Notes: generated by a model from the letters alone, not told the origin. Shown: positions 1-7,293, numbered from the stretch's first letter. The stretch: 13,075 bases of DNA from Burkholderiales bacterium (GCA_020846575.1 JADLDQ010000089.1:1-13075); one strand, 5' to 3'. Program-made: numbers and translations.

Positions 1-1266
1 AACCGTCTGACCCTCGCCGAGCTCAAGGCCAAGACGCCTGCCGACCTTCTGTCGATGGCCGAGGAGCTGGAGATCGACAACGCCTCGACCATGCGCAAGG
101 GCGAGATGATGTTCTCGATCCTCAAGGAGCATGCCGAGGAAGGCTACGAGATCGAGGGCGACGGCGTGCTCGAGGTGCTTCAGGACGGGTTCGGCTTCCT
201 GCGCTCGCCTGCGGCCAACTACCTGCCGGGTCCGGATGACATCTACGTCTCGCCCGAGATGATCCGCCAGTTTGCGCTGAGGACGGGCGATACGGTCGTC
301 GGCGTGATGCAGGCCCCGCGCGAGAACGAGCGCTATTTCGCCATCACCCGCGTCAACGAAATCAACTTCGGTGACCCCGAGAAGGCGCGCCACAAGGTCA
401 GCTTCGACAACCTGACGCCGCTTTACCCCGACGAGCGGCTGAAGATGGAGATCGAGGATCCGACCATCAAGGACCGCTCGGCCCGGATCATCGATCTGGT
501 TTCGCCCATCGGGAAGGGCCAGCGGGCGCTGATCGTGGCGCCGCCGCGGACGGGCAAGACGGTGCTGTTGCAGAACATCGCCCATTCGATCGCGGTGAAC
601 CATCCGGAATGCTACCTGATCGTGCTGTTGATCGACGAGCGGCCCGAGGAAGTGACGGACATGCAGCGTTCCGTGCGCGGCGAGGTCATCTCCTCGACCT
701 TCGACGAACCCGCCACGCGGCACGTCGCGGTGGCCGAGATGGTGATCGAAAAGGCCAAGCGCCTGGTCGAGCACAAGCGCGACGTGGTGATCCTGCTCGA
801 CTCGATTACCCGCCTGGGTCGCGCCTTCAACACCGTCGTCCCGTCCTCGGGCAAGGTGCTGACCGGCGGCGTGGACGCCAACGCGCTGCAGCGGCCGAAG
901 CGGTTCTTCGGCGCGGCGCGCAACATCGAGGAAGGCGGTTCGCTCACCATCCTCGCCACCGCCCTCATCGACACCGGGTCGCGCATGGACGACGTGATCT
1001 TCGAGGAGTTCAAGGGCACCGGCAACATGGAGATTCACCTGGACCGGCGCATGTACGAGAAGCGCATCTTCCCGTGCATCAACGTGAACCGCTCCGGCAC
1101 GCGGCGCGAGGAGCTGCTGATCCGGCAGGAGATCCTCCAGAAGGTGTGGATCCTGCGCAAGCTCCTGTATCCGATGGACGACCTCGAGGCGATGGAATTC
1201 CTGCTCGACAAGATCCGCGCCACCAAGTCCAACGCCGATTTCTTCGATTCGATGCGACGCGGCTGA
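1..1266 (+). CDS. rho: Transcription termination factor Rho (5' end cut by window)
   Basis: ATP-dependent RNA helicase that binds C-rich nascent RNA and dissociates RNA polymerase; a cytosolic homohexamer. The frame is open from base 1 and the visible protein is 421 residues, against 419 for E. coli Rho. It opens NRLTLAELK, aligning with E. coli MNLTELK, so only the start Met or a few residues lie outside the window. Numbering visible residues, the RNA-binding cold-shock-like domain has RNP1 DGFGFLR at about 62-68. The Walker A loop APPRTGKT is at about 180-187, with Arg where E. coli has Lys181. Walker B VVILLDS is at about 262-268, the Q-loop VLTGGVDANAL at about 286-296 and the R-loop FKGTGNM at about 337-343. 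The C-terminus is complete. rpmE follows on the same strand, a common betaproteobacterial order. An internal ATG at 55 exists but would cut into the N-terminal helical domain. Identification is certain. Confidence 0.98.
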   Translation, partial: NRLTLAELKAKTPADLLSMAEELEIDNASTMRKGEMMFSILKEHAEEGYEIEGDGVLEVLQDGFGFLRSPAANYLPGPDDIYVSPEMIRQFALRTGDTVVGVMQAPRENERYFAITRVNEINFGDPEKARHKVSFDNLTPLYPDERLKMEIEDPTIKDRSARIIDLVSPIGKGQRALIVAPPRTGKTVLLQNIAHSIAVNHPECYLIVLLIDERPEEVTDMQRSVRGEVISSTFDEPATRHVAVAEMVIEKAKRLVEHKRDVVILLDSITRLGRAFNTVVPSSGKVLTGGVDANALQRPKRFFGAARNIEEGGSLTILATALIDTGSRMDDVIFEEFKGTGNMEIHLDRRMYEKRIFPCINVNRSGTRREELLIRQEILQKVWILRKLLYPMDDLEAMEFLLDKIRATKSNADFFDSMRRG

Positions 1267-1290
1267 GCCGGCCGCGCGCGGCCTGCTCAG
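1263..1290 (+). terminator. Imperfect hairpin overlapping the rho stop codon
   Basis: CTGAGC at 1263-1268 pairs with GCTCAG at 1285-1290. Between them lies the perfect 14-base palindrome GGCCGCGCGCGGCC (1270-1283), leaving one mismatch (C1269/T1284). The left arm includes the rho stop TGA. No T-run follows, so it is not a textbook intrinsic terminator. It could be a 3'-end stabilising or pausing hairpin. The structure is visible in the sequence; the function is inferred. Confidence 0.4.
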
Positions 1291-1350
1291 CGACCGCCGC
1301 CCCCGGCATGCGCGCTCGGCGCACCGCACGCCGGCCCGCTCGTCGCGGTT

Positions 1351-1379
1351 TTGCCGGGGCGGGTGGTTTCTGGCATACT
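1351..1379 (+). promoter_or_regulatory. Candidate sigma70 promoter for rpmE
   Basis: TTGCCG (1351-1356) as -35 and CATACT (1374-1379) as -10 are separated by exactly 17 bases. A TGG just before the -10 gives an extended -10 (TGN) element. The predicted start point is about 50 bases before the rpmE ATG. This would let L31 be made independently of rho. It is a pattern match only. Confidence 0.4.
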
Positions 1380-1439
1380 CTCGCCCCTTCAGTGTGCCGC
1401 CCGCGTGCGTCCGGCGGCAGGGATCCCGGGGACACGGCG

Positions 1440-1682
1440 ATGAAAGAGAAGATCCATCCGAAATACGTCGAGATCGACGTCACCTGCAGCTGCGGCAATA
1501 CCTTCAAGACCCGCTCCACGCTCGGCAAGCCCCTGCACGTGGAGGTATGCTCGGCCTGCCATCCGTTCTACACCGGCAAGCAGAAGATGGTGGACACCGC
1601 CGGCAGGGTGGAGAAGTTCCGCCAGAAATACGCCGGCACTGCGAAAAAGAGCGCAGCTGTCGCCAAGCAGACCACCGCGTAG
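1440..1682 (+). CDS. rpmE: Large ribosomal subunit protein bL31 (zinc-binding form)
   Basis: An 80-residue component of the 50S subunit that contributes to the contact between the two subunits. The protein starts MKEKIHPKY and carries two cysteine pairs, C16/C18 and C37/C40, the ligands of the zinc-containing (C+) L31 form. The zinc-free paralog used under zinc limitation lacks these. The C-terminal 15 or so residues are a Lys/Ala-rich tail after the core KFRQKYAG. The ATG at 1440 is preceded by GGGGA about 7 bases upstream as a modest ribosome binding site. A much longer open frame continues upstream through antiparallel-biased GC-rich sequence over rho, but only this C-terminal part has protein character. 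It lies 173 bases after rho. Confidence 0.97.
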   Translation: MKEKIHPKYVEIDVTCSCGNTFKTRSTLGKPLHVEVCSACHPFYTGKQKMVDTAGRVEKFRQKYAGTAKKSAAVAKQTTA

Positions 1683-1696
1683 GTCCGGCGTCGCAA

Positions 1697-1714
1697 CGGC
1701 CGCGCGTTCGGCCG
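1697..1714 (+). terminator. Short hairpin after rpmE
   Basis: CGGCCG (1697-1702) and CGGCCG (1709-1714) flank a 6-base loop, CGCGTT, starting 15 bases after the rpmE stop. No T-run follows. It is a weak terminator candidate, and in such GC-rich DNA the match may be chance. Confidence 0.25.
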
Positions 1715-1844
1715 CTGCCCCTCGCGCTGATCAACGCCGCCCTGCACGCCGCCGCCGCACGCCGGTCGTAGCGAGGCTCACGGCCACCCGATGCCCCCCG
1801 GCCTCACACCCGCCGGCTCGGGGCAATGATGCGAAGACGATGCC

Positions 1845-3512
1845 GTGGACGCGCGCCTGACGGGTACCCTGCGCAGCGCGCATCTGCGTATCCCGCGCAT
1901 CGCGCTCCCGCCTTCCACCCTTCTCGTGTGCGTGCTCTCGGCGGCCTACGCGCTGCCCGGATTGTTCGGTCACGATCCCTGGAAGGCCGAGGACGCGATC
2001 GGCGTGGGGATCGTCCACCAGATGGTGACGCACGCCCAATGGCTGCTGCCGAACCTGGCCGGCGAAATCCACACCGAGGACGGCCCGTTCTTCTACTGGC
2101 TTGCCGCGCTGCTCGCGGGAACGCTTTCTCCCGCGGTTTCATTCGACGACGCGGCGCGCCTCGCCAGCGGCGTCGCCGTGATCGCGACGCTGTTCCTGCT
2201 GCGCGCCACCGGCAGGGAGCTGTACGGCAGGCCGGCGGCCGATGGCGCGCTGCTGGTACTGATCGGCTGCCTGGGCCTGATGCTGCACGCGCACGAGACG
2301 CTCGGAGAACTGGGGATGCTGTTCGCCCAGGTCCTTGCCTGGTACGGAATCGCGCTCGCCCCGCGCAGACCCCACAAGGGCGCCGCGGCGCTGGGCATGG
2401 GTCTCGCCGCCGCCGTGTTGTCGAAGGGACTCGCTGCGCTACTCGCGCCGGCGCTCACGGCCGCCACGGTCCTGGTCCTCTCGCGGCACTGGCGCACCGG
2501 CCGGTTCTCGGTTTCGATGCTGGAGGCGGCCTGCGTGCCGGCGGTGATCACCGGGGCCTGGCTGCTGCTCGCATCCGAGCGCGATCCCGCGGGCACCGCG
2601 GCCTGGCTGGCGGCGCAATGGCAGGGCCTGGCATGGCCGAGCGCCGGCCCGGTCGCGTATTACCTTACCGGGCTTTCCTGGGCGGCATGGCCCGCCTGGC
2701 CGATAGCGCTCTGGCTGCTCTGGAACCGGCGCAACATGCTCGGCGAGCCGGCATTGCTCTTCGCGCTGTGCGCGAGCATTGCCAGCCTCCTTGTGCTCTT
2801 CGCGCAGGGCGAGCAGCGGGAGATCAACATGCTCGGGTGCCTCGCGCCGCTTTCCCTGTTTGCGGGCGCCGGCATCGAACGCCTGAGGCGGGGTGCGGCC
2901 ATGGCGCTGGAATGGTTCGGGGCCATGAGTTTCAGTTTTTTCGGCGCCCTGGTCTGGTTGGGCTGGTTCGCAATGACCACCGGCACGCCGTCGCGAATTG
3001 CGCGCAACTTCGCGAAGCTCGAACCGGGATACGTTCCCCGGTTCGAGGGACTGCTGTTCGCACTCGCGCTGGCGCTCACCCTGGCATGGGTCTGGGTGCT
3101 CGCGCGCACCGAGCGTTCCCCCTATCGGGGCGTGCTGTTCTGGGCAAGCGGCGCCACGCTCGTCTGGGGGCTGGTCATGACGCTCCTGCTTCCATGGATC
3201 GAGTACGGCAAGACCTACCGCCCGGTGGCGCAATCGCTGTCTTCGGCCCTGAGAGCCGCATATGGCGGGGACCTGCCGTGTATCGAGAGCCGCAACCTCG
3301 GACAGGCCCAGCGCGCCGCGTTCGACTACCACGCGGGTCTTGTAACCCGGCGTGAGAAGTCCGGCCCTTCGCCCGCTTGCCCGGCGCTGCTCGTACAGGC
3401 GTCCCCCGGTGAACAGGATCCGCCGCTCGCGGGGCAATGGAAGCGCGTCTGGGAAGGCAACCGGCCGCGCGACCGCGAGCGCTACCGGCTGTACCTCAAG
3501 ACCCGGGAGTGA
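1845..3512 (+). CDS. Polytopic PMT/ArnT-like glycosyltransferase (GT-C fold)
   Basis: A 555-residue inner-membrane protein resembling the PMT/ArnT glycosyltransferases, which move a sugar from a polyprenyl-phosphate donor to lipid or protein acceptors on the periplasmic side. TM1 is at about residues 24-42. The first periplasmic loop begins GHDPWKAEDA (42-51) and contains TEDGPFFYW (77-85), corresponding to the family's acidic motif and K-P-P-x-x-Y-W-like segment. Further hydrophobic segments lie at about 105-120, 134-147, 155-171, 183-213, 230-243, 280-293, 302-320, 328-342, 361-378, 402-420 and 429-451. A soluble tail of about 100 residues follows. The start is read as GTG: no in-frame ATG lies nearby and no strong ribosome binding site is visible, so the start is uncertain. 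The acceptor cannot be read from sequence. It is 162 bases after rpmE, with no lipid A or arabinose genes beside it, so calling it arnT would overreach. Confidence 0.8.
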   Translation: MDARLTGTLRSAHLRIPRIALPPSTLLVCVLSAAYALPGLFGHDPWKAEDAIGVGIVHQMVTHAQWLLPNLAGEIHTEDGPFFYWLAALLAGTLSPAVSFDDAARLASGVAVIATLFLLRATGRELYGRPAADGALLVLIGCLGLMLHAHETLGELGMLFAQVLAWYGIALAPRRPHKGAAALGMGLAAAVLSKGLAALLAPALTAATVLVLSRHWRTGRFSVSMLEAACVPAVITGAWLLLASERDPAGTAAWLAAQWQGLAWPSAGPVAYYLTGLSWAAWPAWPIALWLLWNRRNMLGEPALLFALCASIASLLVLFAQGEQREINMLGCLAPLSLFAGAGIERLRRGAAMALEWFGAMSFSFFGALVWLGWFAMTTGTPSRIARNFAKLEPGYVPRFEGLLFALALALTLAWVWVLARTERSPYRGVLFWASGATLVWGLVMTLLLPWIEYGKTYRPVAQSLSSALRAAYGGDLPCIESRNLGQAQRAAFDYHAGLVTRREKSGPSPACPALLVQASPGEQDPPLAGQWKRVWEGNRPRDRERYRLYLKTRE

Positions 3513-3525
3513 GGCGCGAGCTCGC

Positions 3526-3560
3526 CGGCGGCCGCGCCGCTCGGCTGCGGGCGGCCGCCG
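3526..3560. terminator. Hairpin between convergent glycosyltransferase and orn
   Basis: CGGCGGCCGC (3526-3535) and GCGGCCGCCG (3551-3560) form a perfect 10-base stem with a 15-base loop, 14 bases after the glycosyltransferase stop. The neighbouring gene comes from the other strand, so it could work in both directions. No T-run follows on either strand. Confidence 0.4.
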
Positions 3561-3562
3561 CA

Positions 3563-3579
3563 GGCGCACCGGCTGCGCC
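3563..3579. terminator. Second hairpin in the same convergent gap
   Basis: GGCGCA (3563-3568) and TGCGCC (3574-3579) form a 6-base stem with a 5-base loop, 31 bases beyond the orn stop as read on the minus strand. It may add to the neighbouring larger hairpin, or it may be chance. Confidence 0.25.
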
Positions 3580-3609
3580 GAGGGCTGCACCCGGGCGATA
3601 CGCGGCGTT

Positions 3610-4155
3610 TCAGATGCGCAGGAAACTGTCCCGGTAGTACTTGAGCTCGCCGATCGACTCGTGGATGTCGGCCAGGGCCTCGTGCTTGCCCGCCTTGACC
3701 ACGCCCCGGGCGAGTTCGGGACGCCAGCGGCGCGCCAGCTCCTTCAACGTGGAGACGTCGAGGTTGCGGTAATGAAACCAGGATTCCAGCCGAGGCATCC
3801 AGCGGGCGAGGAACCTGCGATCCTGGCAGATCGAGTTGCCGCACATCGGCGAGGCGTTGCGTGGTACGTAACCGGCGAGAAACGCGAGCATGCGCTCCTC
3901 GGCCGCGGCCTCGTCGAGCGGCGAGGCCCTGACCCTGGCGCTCAGCCCGGTGCGGCCGTGCGTCGAGCGGTTCCAATCGTCCATCGCGTCCAGAACGGTG
4001 TCCGGCTGGTGCACGGCAAGGACCGGGGACTCGACCACCGTATTCAGTTGCGAATCGGTCACCACGACCGCGATTTCGATGATCCGGTCGCGTTCGGGAT
4101 CCAGACCGGTCATCTCCATGTCGATCCAGATCAGGTTGTTCGGGTCCTGGGTCAT
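3610..4155 (-). CDS. orn: Oligoribonuclease (DEDDh 3'-5' exoribonuclease)
   Basis: Degrades di- to penta-ribonucleotides left by other RNases, including pGpG from c-di-GMP turnover; a cytosolic homodimer. The 181-residue protein matches E. coli Orn (181 residues) along its length. All DEDDh catalytic residues sit at the E. coli positions: D12 and E14 (IDMEMTGLDPERDRIIEIA), D112 (CQDRRF), H158 (GKHEA) and D163. The segments HYRNLDVSTLKELARRW and ELKYYRDSFL are also family-typical. The start chosen is the ATG at 4155 (MTQDPNNLIW). A second in-frame ATG at 4176 would add 7 residues, and neither has a strong ribosome binding site. It is divergent from the M48 peptidase and convergent with the glycosyltransferase. 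A longer frame upstream, antisense to the peptidase, is not part of this gene. Confidence 0.97.
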   Translation of the reverse strand: MTQDPNNLIWIDMEMTGLDPERDRIIEIAVVVTDSQLNTVVESPVLAVHQPDTVLDAMDDWNRSTHGRTGLSARVRASPLDEAAAEERMLAFLAGYVPRNASPMCGNSICQDRRFLARWMPRLESWFHYRNLDVSTLKELARRWRPELARGVVKAGKHEALADIHESIGELKYYRDSFLRI

Positions 4156-4371
4156 GAACTCAACGGGTACCGTCATTCCGGACAGAGGCGCAGGGGCATT
4201 GGTCACGACGCCCGCAATGTAGAATCCAGCATCCGAGTGGAGTGCCGGTCGCCGCCGGCCGGCCGCGCCGATTGTCGCATATCGGGGCTGCCGCGATGCG
4301 CGCGCTGTGGGAACCTCGCCTCGGAAGGGCGCCCCTGCATCCGCGTTGCTTTCATTCGACTCATCGACCGC

Positions 4372-5622
4372 ATGTACCCCTTCACCGCCGCCTTTCTCGC
4401 CGCGCTGGCGCTGGCGACAGCGGGCCACCTTTGGCTTTCGCTGCGGCACATGCGTCACGTGCGCGCGCACCGCGGGCGCGTGCCGGACCAGTTTGCGCCG
4501 CGCTTGAACCTCGAGGCGCACCAGCGGGCTGCCGATTACACGATCGCCAGGACGCGCCTGACGATGATCGAGACGCTGGCCGGGGCGGGGTTCGCACTGG
4601 TCCTCACCGTGGCCGGCGGGCTGCAGTGGCTCTCGGGCGCCTGGTCCCGGGTTTTCGAGTTCGCCGGATACGCGCACGGCATCGCCCTGATCGCCGGCGT
4701 GGTGTCGATCGCGGGCGCGATCGACGTGCCGTTCGCCGCGTGGCGCACCTTCGTCATCGAGGCCCGCTTCGGCTTCAACCGGACCAGCGCGCACCTGTTC
4801 GCCGCCGATCTGGCGAAACAGGCCGCGCTGGGCTTCGCTCTCGGGATACCACTCGTTTTCTGCGTCCTGTGGTTGATGGCATGGATGGGGAAACTCTGGT
4901 GGCTGTACGTGTGGCTCACCTGGATGGGGTTCAACCTGCTGGTCGTGGCGATCTACCCGAGCTTCATTGCGCCGCTGTTCAACAGGTTCGCGCCGCTGGA
5001 AGACGAGGCGGTGCGCGGCAGGATCGAATCGCTGCTCGATCGCTGCGGGTTCCGCTCGCAGGGACTGTTCGTGATGGACAGCTCGCGGCGCTCGAGCCAT
5101 GGCAACGCCTATTTCACCGGTTTCGGCCGGACCAAGCGGATCGTCCTGTTCGATACGCTGCTCGCGCGGCTCGCCCCCCGGGAAATCGAGGCAGTGCTCG
5201 CCCACGAACTGGGGCACTTCTCCAGGAGACACGTCTGGAAGCGCATGGCGCTGATGTTCGCCGCGGCGCTCGCCATGCTGTGGCTCCTGGGACAGCTGAT
5301 GCAGACCGGATGGTTCTACGCCGGCCTCGGCGTGAGCACGCCGAGCACCGCCGCGGCGCTGGTGCTTTTCTTCGTCGCCCTGCCCCAGTTCGGGTTCCTG
5401 CTTGAGCCGCTGGCGACCCTGTACTCGCGGCGCCAGGAATTCGAGGCCGATGCCTACGCGGCGGCGCACGCCCCGGCGGAGGACCTCATCGAGGCACTGG
5501 TGAAGCTGTACCGCGACAACGCCGCGACGCTCACGCCCGACCCGGTGCACTCGGCCTTCTACGATTCGCATCCGCCGGCGATGCAGCGCATCGCCAGACT
5601 GCAGGCCGTGCGCACGCCCTGA
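4372..5622 (+). CDS. Ste24-like M48 family membrane metalloprotease
   Basis: A 416-residue integral-membrane zinc protease of the CAAX-protease-1/Ste24 type, probably acting in membrane-protein or envelope quality control, since bacteria lack farnesylated CAAX proteins. An N-terminal CAAX-protease-like membrane domain has hydrophobic segments at about 3-23, 67-88, 100-118, 151-172 and 178-197. The zinc site is HELGH (278-282), with E356 of EFEAD (356-360) as the likely third ligand. The segments GNAYFTGFG (244-252), KRIVLFDTLL (255-264) and YDSHPP (397-402) are typical of Ste24 homologues. Two more membrane segments lie at about 291-308 and 324-345. The start is the ATG at 4372; the frame stays open far upstream over antisense orn, but no usable start is nearer and protein similarity begins at MYPFTAAFL. 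It is distinct from the shorter HtpX. The next gene begins 20 bases after it. Confidence 0.9.
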   Translation: MYPFTAAFLAALALATAGHLWLSLRHMRHVRAHRGRVPDQFAPRLNLEAHQRAADYTIARTRLTMIETLAGAGFALVLTVAGGLQWLSGAWSRVFEFAGYAHGIALIAGVVSIAGAIDVPFAAWRTFVIEARFGFNRTSAHLFAADLAKQAALGFALGIPLVFCVLWLMAWMGKLWWLYVWLTWMGFNLLVVAIYPSFIAPLFNRFAPLEDEAVRGRIESLLDRCGFRSQGLFVMDSSRRSSHGNAYFTGFGRTKRIVLFDTLLARLAPREIEAVLAHELGHFSRRHVWKRMALMFAAALAMLWLLGQLMQTGWFYAGLGVSTPSTAAALVLFFVALPQFGFLLEPLATLYSRRQEFEADAYAAAHAPAEDLIEALVKLYRDNAATLTPDPVHSAFYDSHPPAMQRIARLQAVRTP

Positions 5623-5642
5623 GGCGCCCGATCGCCGCGAAC

Positions 5643-5981
5643 TTGAAGCTCCTCTACGCATCGCTCAGCCTGCACGAGGCGCATCACCTCATGAACCTGC
5701 TGCGCTCGTGCGGGATCGACTGCCACCTGAGCAACGAATCGTTGAGCACTCTCGCGGGTGAGGTACCGTTCACGGAATGCAGTGTCCGTCTGTACGTGGA
5801 CCGGGACCGCGATCTGGAGACCGCCGCGGCAGTGCTGCGCCAGTGGCGCGCGGGCACCTGGAGCCAGGGGCCCGCATGGCGCTGCCCGGCCTGCGGTGAA
5901 CAGATCGAAGCTCAGTTCACCGCGTGCTGGCGCTGCGCTCACGAGCGGCCCGTCGCGACCACCGATCGCGGCCCCGGCTGA
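5643..5981 (+). CDS. DUF2007-like protein with C-terminal zinc ribbon
   Basis: A 112-residue cytosolic protein. Residues 1 to about 70 fit the DUF2007 (putative signal-transducing protein) pattern: an opening KLLYASLSLHEAHHLMNLL, then GIDCHLSNE, then GEVPFTE, then a YVDRDRDLETAAAVL helix. Residues 81-98 form a zinc ribbon: C81-x2-C84, then C95-x2-C98. The molecular function of the family is not established. The start is read as TTG at 5643 because the strand-opening KLLYAS belongs to the domain and no in-frame ATG precedes it; the ATG at codon 17 would remove the first strand. It follows the M48 protease by 20 bases and is probably co-transcribed. The zinc ribbon suggests nucleic-acid or protein binding, which is inference. 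Confidence 0.75.
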   Translation: MKLLYASLSLHEAHHLMNLLRSCGIDCHLSNESLSTLAGEVPFTECSVRLYVDRDRDLETAAAVLRQWRAGTWSQGPAWRCPACGEQIEAQFTACWRCAHERPVATTDRGPG

Positions 5982-6155
5982 GGTGCGCCTCGGGCGGTCG
6001 CAACCGGCGCCCGGCACCGTCGCGCGCCCTCGCCGCGATACCCTGCCTCGCGCGCGCCCGACCCGCTGGCGAGAAACGGTCCCCGTGGCCTGCGGGCTCA
6101 TCGGCTTGCCACGCGGCTGCGCGCCAGGCTCGATGCGGGAGGTGCGGCCCCCGGG

Positions 6156-6173
6156 GTGAGCCTTCCGGCTCAC
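6156..6173 (-). terminator. Hairpin overlapping the stop of the CobD/CbiB-like gene
   Basis: GTGAGCC (6156-6162) and GGCTCAC (6167-6173) form a perfect 7-base stem with a 4-base loop. Read as minus-strand RNA the loop is GGAA, a GNRA tetraloop, so the hairpin should be unusually stable. It spans the gene's TGA (6170-6172). No U-run follows on the minus strand. It may end or protect the transcript. Confidence 0.4.
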
Positions 6174-7093
6174 GCAAACACCCGAGCGACCGCAACCAGC
6201 AGCAACAGGGCGAGCCACAGCACCAGTGCGCGCCACAGCAGCCCGACGGCGCCGTCCAGAGCGTCCACATCGGCGGCTTCGCCCAGACCGAGCTCCGGTC
6301 TGAAGCGGCTTTCGCCGTTCGACCGGAAAGGCATGCCGAGCTTCACGCCCAGCGCGCCGGCGCCCGACGCCAGAACGACGCCGATATTGGGATCCACCCA
6401 GGAACCTGCCTGCGTGCGCCAGCAGTACACCGCATCCTCGAAGTCGCCCACCACGGCGAATGCGAGGCCGCTCAGGCGGGCGGGCGCCCAGTCGAGCGCG
6501 AAGAACGCCCGGTCCGCGAAACTGCCGAATTCCCCCGATTCCGGCGCTTCGCCGCCCGACCAGCGCTGCCGCAGGAATTGCGCCAGCCTGTACAGGATCG
6601 CACCCGACGGCCCCGGGAGCACCATGAACCAGAACAGCACGCCGAATACCTGGTGCTGCGCGGCCGCGAACGCCTCCTCGATGCCGAGGCGGGAGAGCGC
6701 CTCCGCGTCGAGTTCGCTGCAGTCGTGACCTCGCCAGCGCGCCAGGATCTCTCTCGCCCGCGGCAGGTCGTCCACCCGCAGCGCGCTCTGTATGCCGGTA
6801 AAGTGGTGACCCGATTGACGGAATCCGAGCGTCAGGTAGAGCGCACCCACGTTGAAAGCGAGTGCGAGCAACGGGCTCGCTTGCAGCAGCAGGAACCAGA
6901 CGAGCCACGCGATCGCGACCGGGGGCAGTACCCCGACCATCCAGGCGACCGTGCCCTGATGCCGCTCTCCGGCGTTGAGCTGACGTTCGAGAAACTCGCA
7001 ATAGCGCGACAGCGCAGCGAACAATTCGCGCCGATCGGCCAGCGGGCGCCATTGCTCCAGCAGCAGGGCGATAATGACGGAAGTCAGGCCCAT
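6170..7093 (-). CDS. CobD/CbiB-family membrane protein (AmpE/CbiB superfamily)
   Basis: A 307-residue polytopic membrane protein of the family annotated as CobD/CbiB in betaproteobacteria. True CbiB makes adenosylcobinamide phosphate in cobalamin synthesis; AmpE relatives have a poorly known regulatory role. The N-terminus GLTSVIIALLLEQWRPL matches the usual opening of this subgroup. Membrane segments lie at about 1-14, 50-72, 74-90, 148-172, 236-252 and 284-305. The conserved block DRAFFALDWAPARLSGLAFAVVGDFEDA (194-221) resembles the D-W-x-P-A-R-L region of CbiB. No other cobalamin gene and no cobalamin-riboswitch-like leader is visible, so a role in B12 synthesis is uncertain. The ATG at 7093 is chosen by family fit. 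In-frame ATGs at 7117 and 7129 exist, and the one at 7129 has the better ribosome binding site (AAAGG, 5 bases before it). Confidence 0.8.
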   Translation of the reverse strand: MGLTSVIIALLLEQWRPLADRRELFAALSRYCEFLERQLNAGERHQGTVAWMVGVLPPVAIAWLVWFLLLQASPLLALAFNVGALYLTLGFRQSGHHFTGIQSALRVDDLPRAREILARWRGHDCSELDAEALSRLGIEEAFAAAQHQVFGVLFWFMVLPGPSGAILYRLAQFLRQRWSGGEAPESGEFGSFADRAFFALDWAPARLSGLAFAVVGDFEDAVYCWRTQAGSWVDPNIGVVLASGAGALGVKLGMPFRSNGESRFRPELGLGEAADVDALDGAVGLLWRALVLWLALLLLVAVARVFA

Positions 7094-7237
7094 TTCCGAT
7101 ACTGTCGTGCGGCGCATCGACGATACCATAAAGACCTTTGCCGACCCGCGCCGGACGCACCGATGTGCGCATGAGCTCACCGCCTTCACGCTCTCGATGC
7201 CGATAACGCATACCGCACGCATTCGGGCGCCCGCGAC

Positions 7238-7293
7238 GGTGCGCACGCGAGCATGGGATGGTGCGCAAGGCGTGCCGGCGGCCGGCGCGCACC
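7238..7293. repeat. Cluster of GGTGCGC heptamers upstream of sapC-like gene
   Basis: GGTGCGC occurs at 7238-7244 and 7260-7266 (both extending to GGTGCGCA, 22 bases apart) and inverted at 7287-7293. A related GTGCGCA lies at 7165-7171. The first copy is inside the palindrome GTGCGCAC (7239-7246), and the last overlaps the palindrome GCACCGGTGC (7289-7298). The spacing of about two helical turns suits an operator array. GGTGCGC also occurs at scattered places elsewhere in the window, so chance in GC-rich DNA is quite possible. Confidence 0.2.

Noticed and set aside
2439..3590. 383-codon minus-strand frame opposite the glycosyltransferase.
   Set aside because: It is antisense to a coherent polytopic membrane protein, with low-complexity Arg/Pro/Gln composition and no motif.
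3352..4371. Long open frame running in-frame upstream of the M48 protease, over antisense orn.
   Set aside because: It is antisense to a clearly real orn, has Arg/Gly-rich non-protein composition, and protein similarity starts only at the ATG at 4372. It is a GC-bias artefact.
4156..4371. Promoters in the orn/M48 divergent gap (minus-strand TACATT at 4216-4221; plus-strand TTGTCG).
   Set aside because: TACATT has no matching -35, and TTGTCG has no matching -10 at 17 bases. They are too weak to list as features.
4156..5661. Long minus-strand frame upstream of orn, antisense to the M48 protease and the start of the DUF2007 gene.
   Set aside because: The M48 protein on the plus strand is complete and conserved; the antisense frame is Arg/Glu/Gln-rich with no domain. 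Only its last 181 residues are Orn.
5982..6155. Possible small gene in the gap between the DUF2007 gene and the CobD/CbiB-like gene.
   Set aside because: The frames here are Arg/Pro/Ala-rich continuations of shadows, without a ribosome binding site or recognisable protein. It reads as plain GC-rich intergenic DNA.
5924..7174. 416-codon plus-strand frame opposite the CobD/CbiB-like gene.
   Set aside because: It is a shadow of a conserved membrane protein on the other strand. The amino-acid make-up is Arg/Gln/Pro-rich and no start or domain is recognisable.
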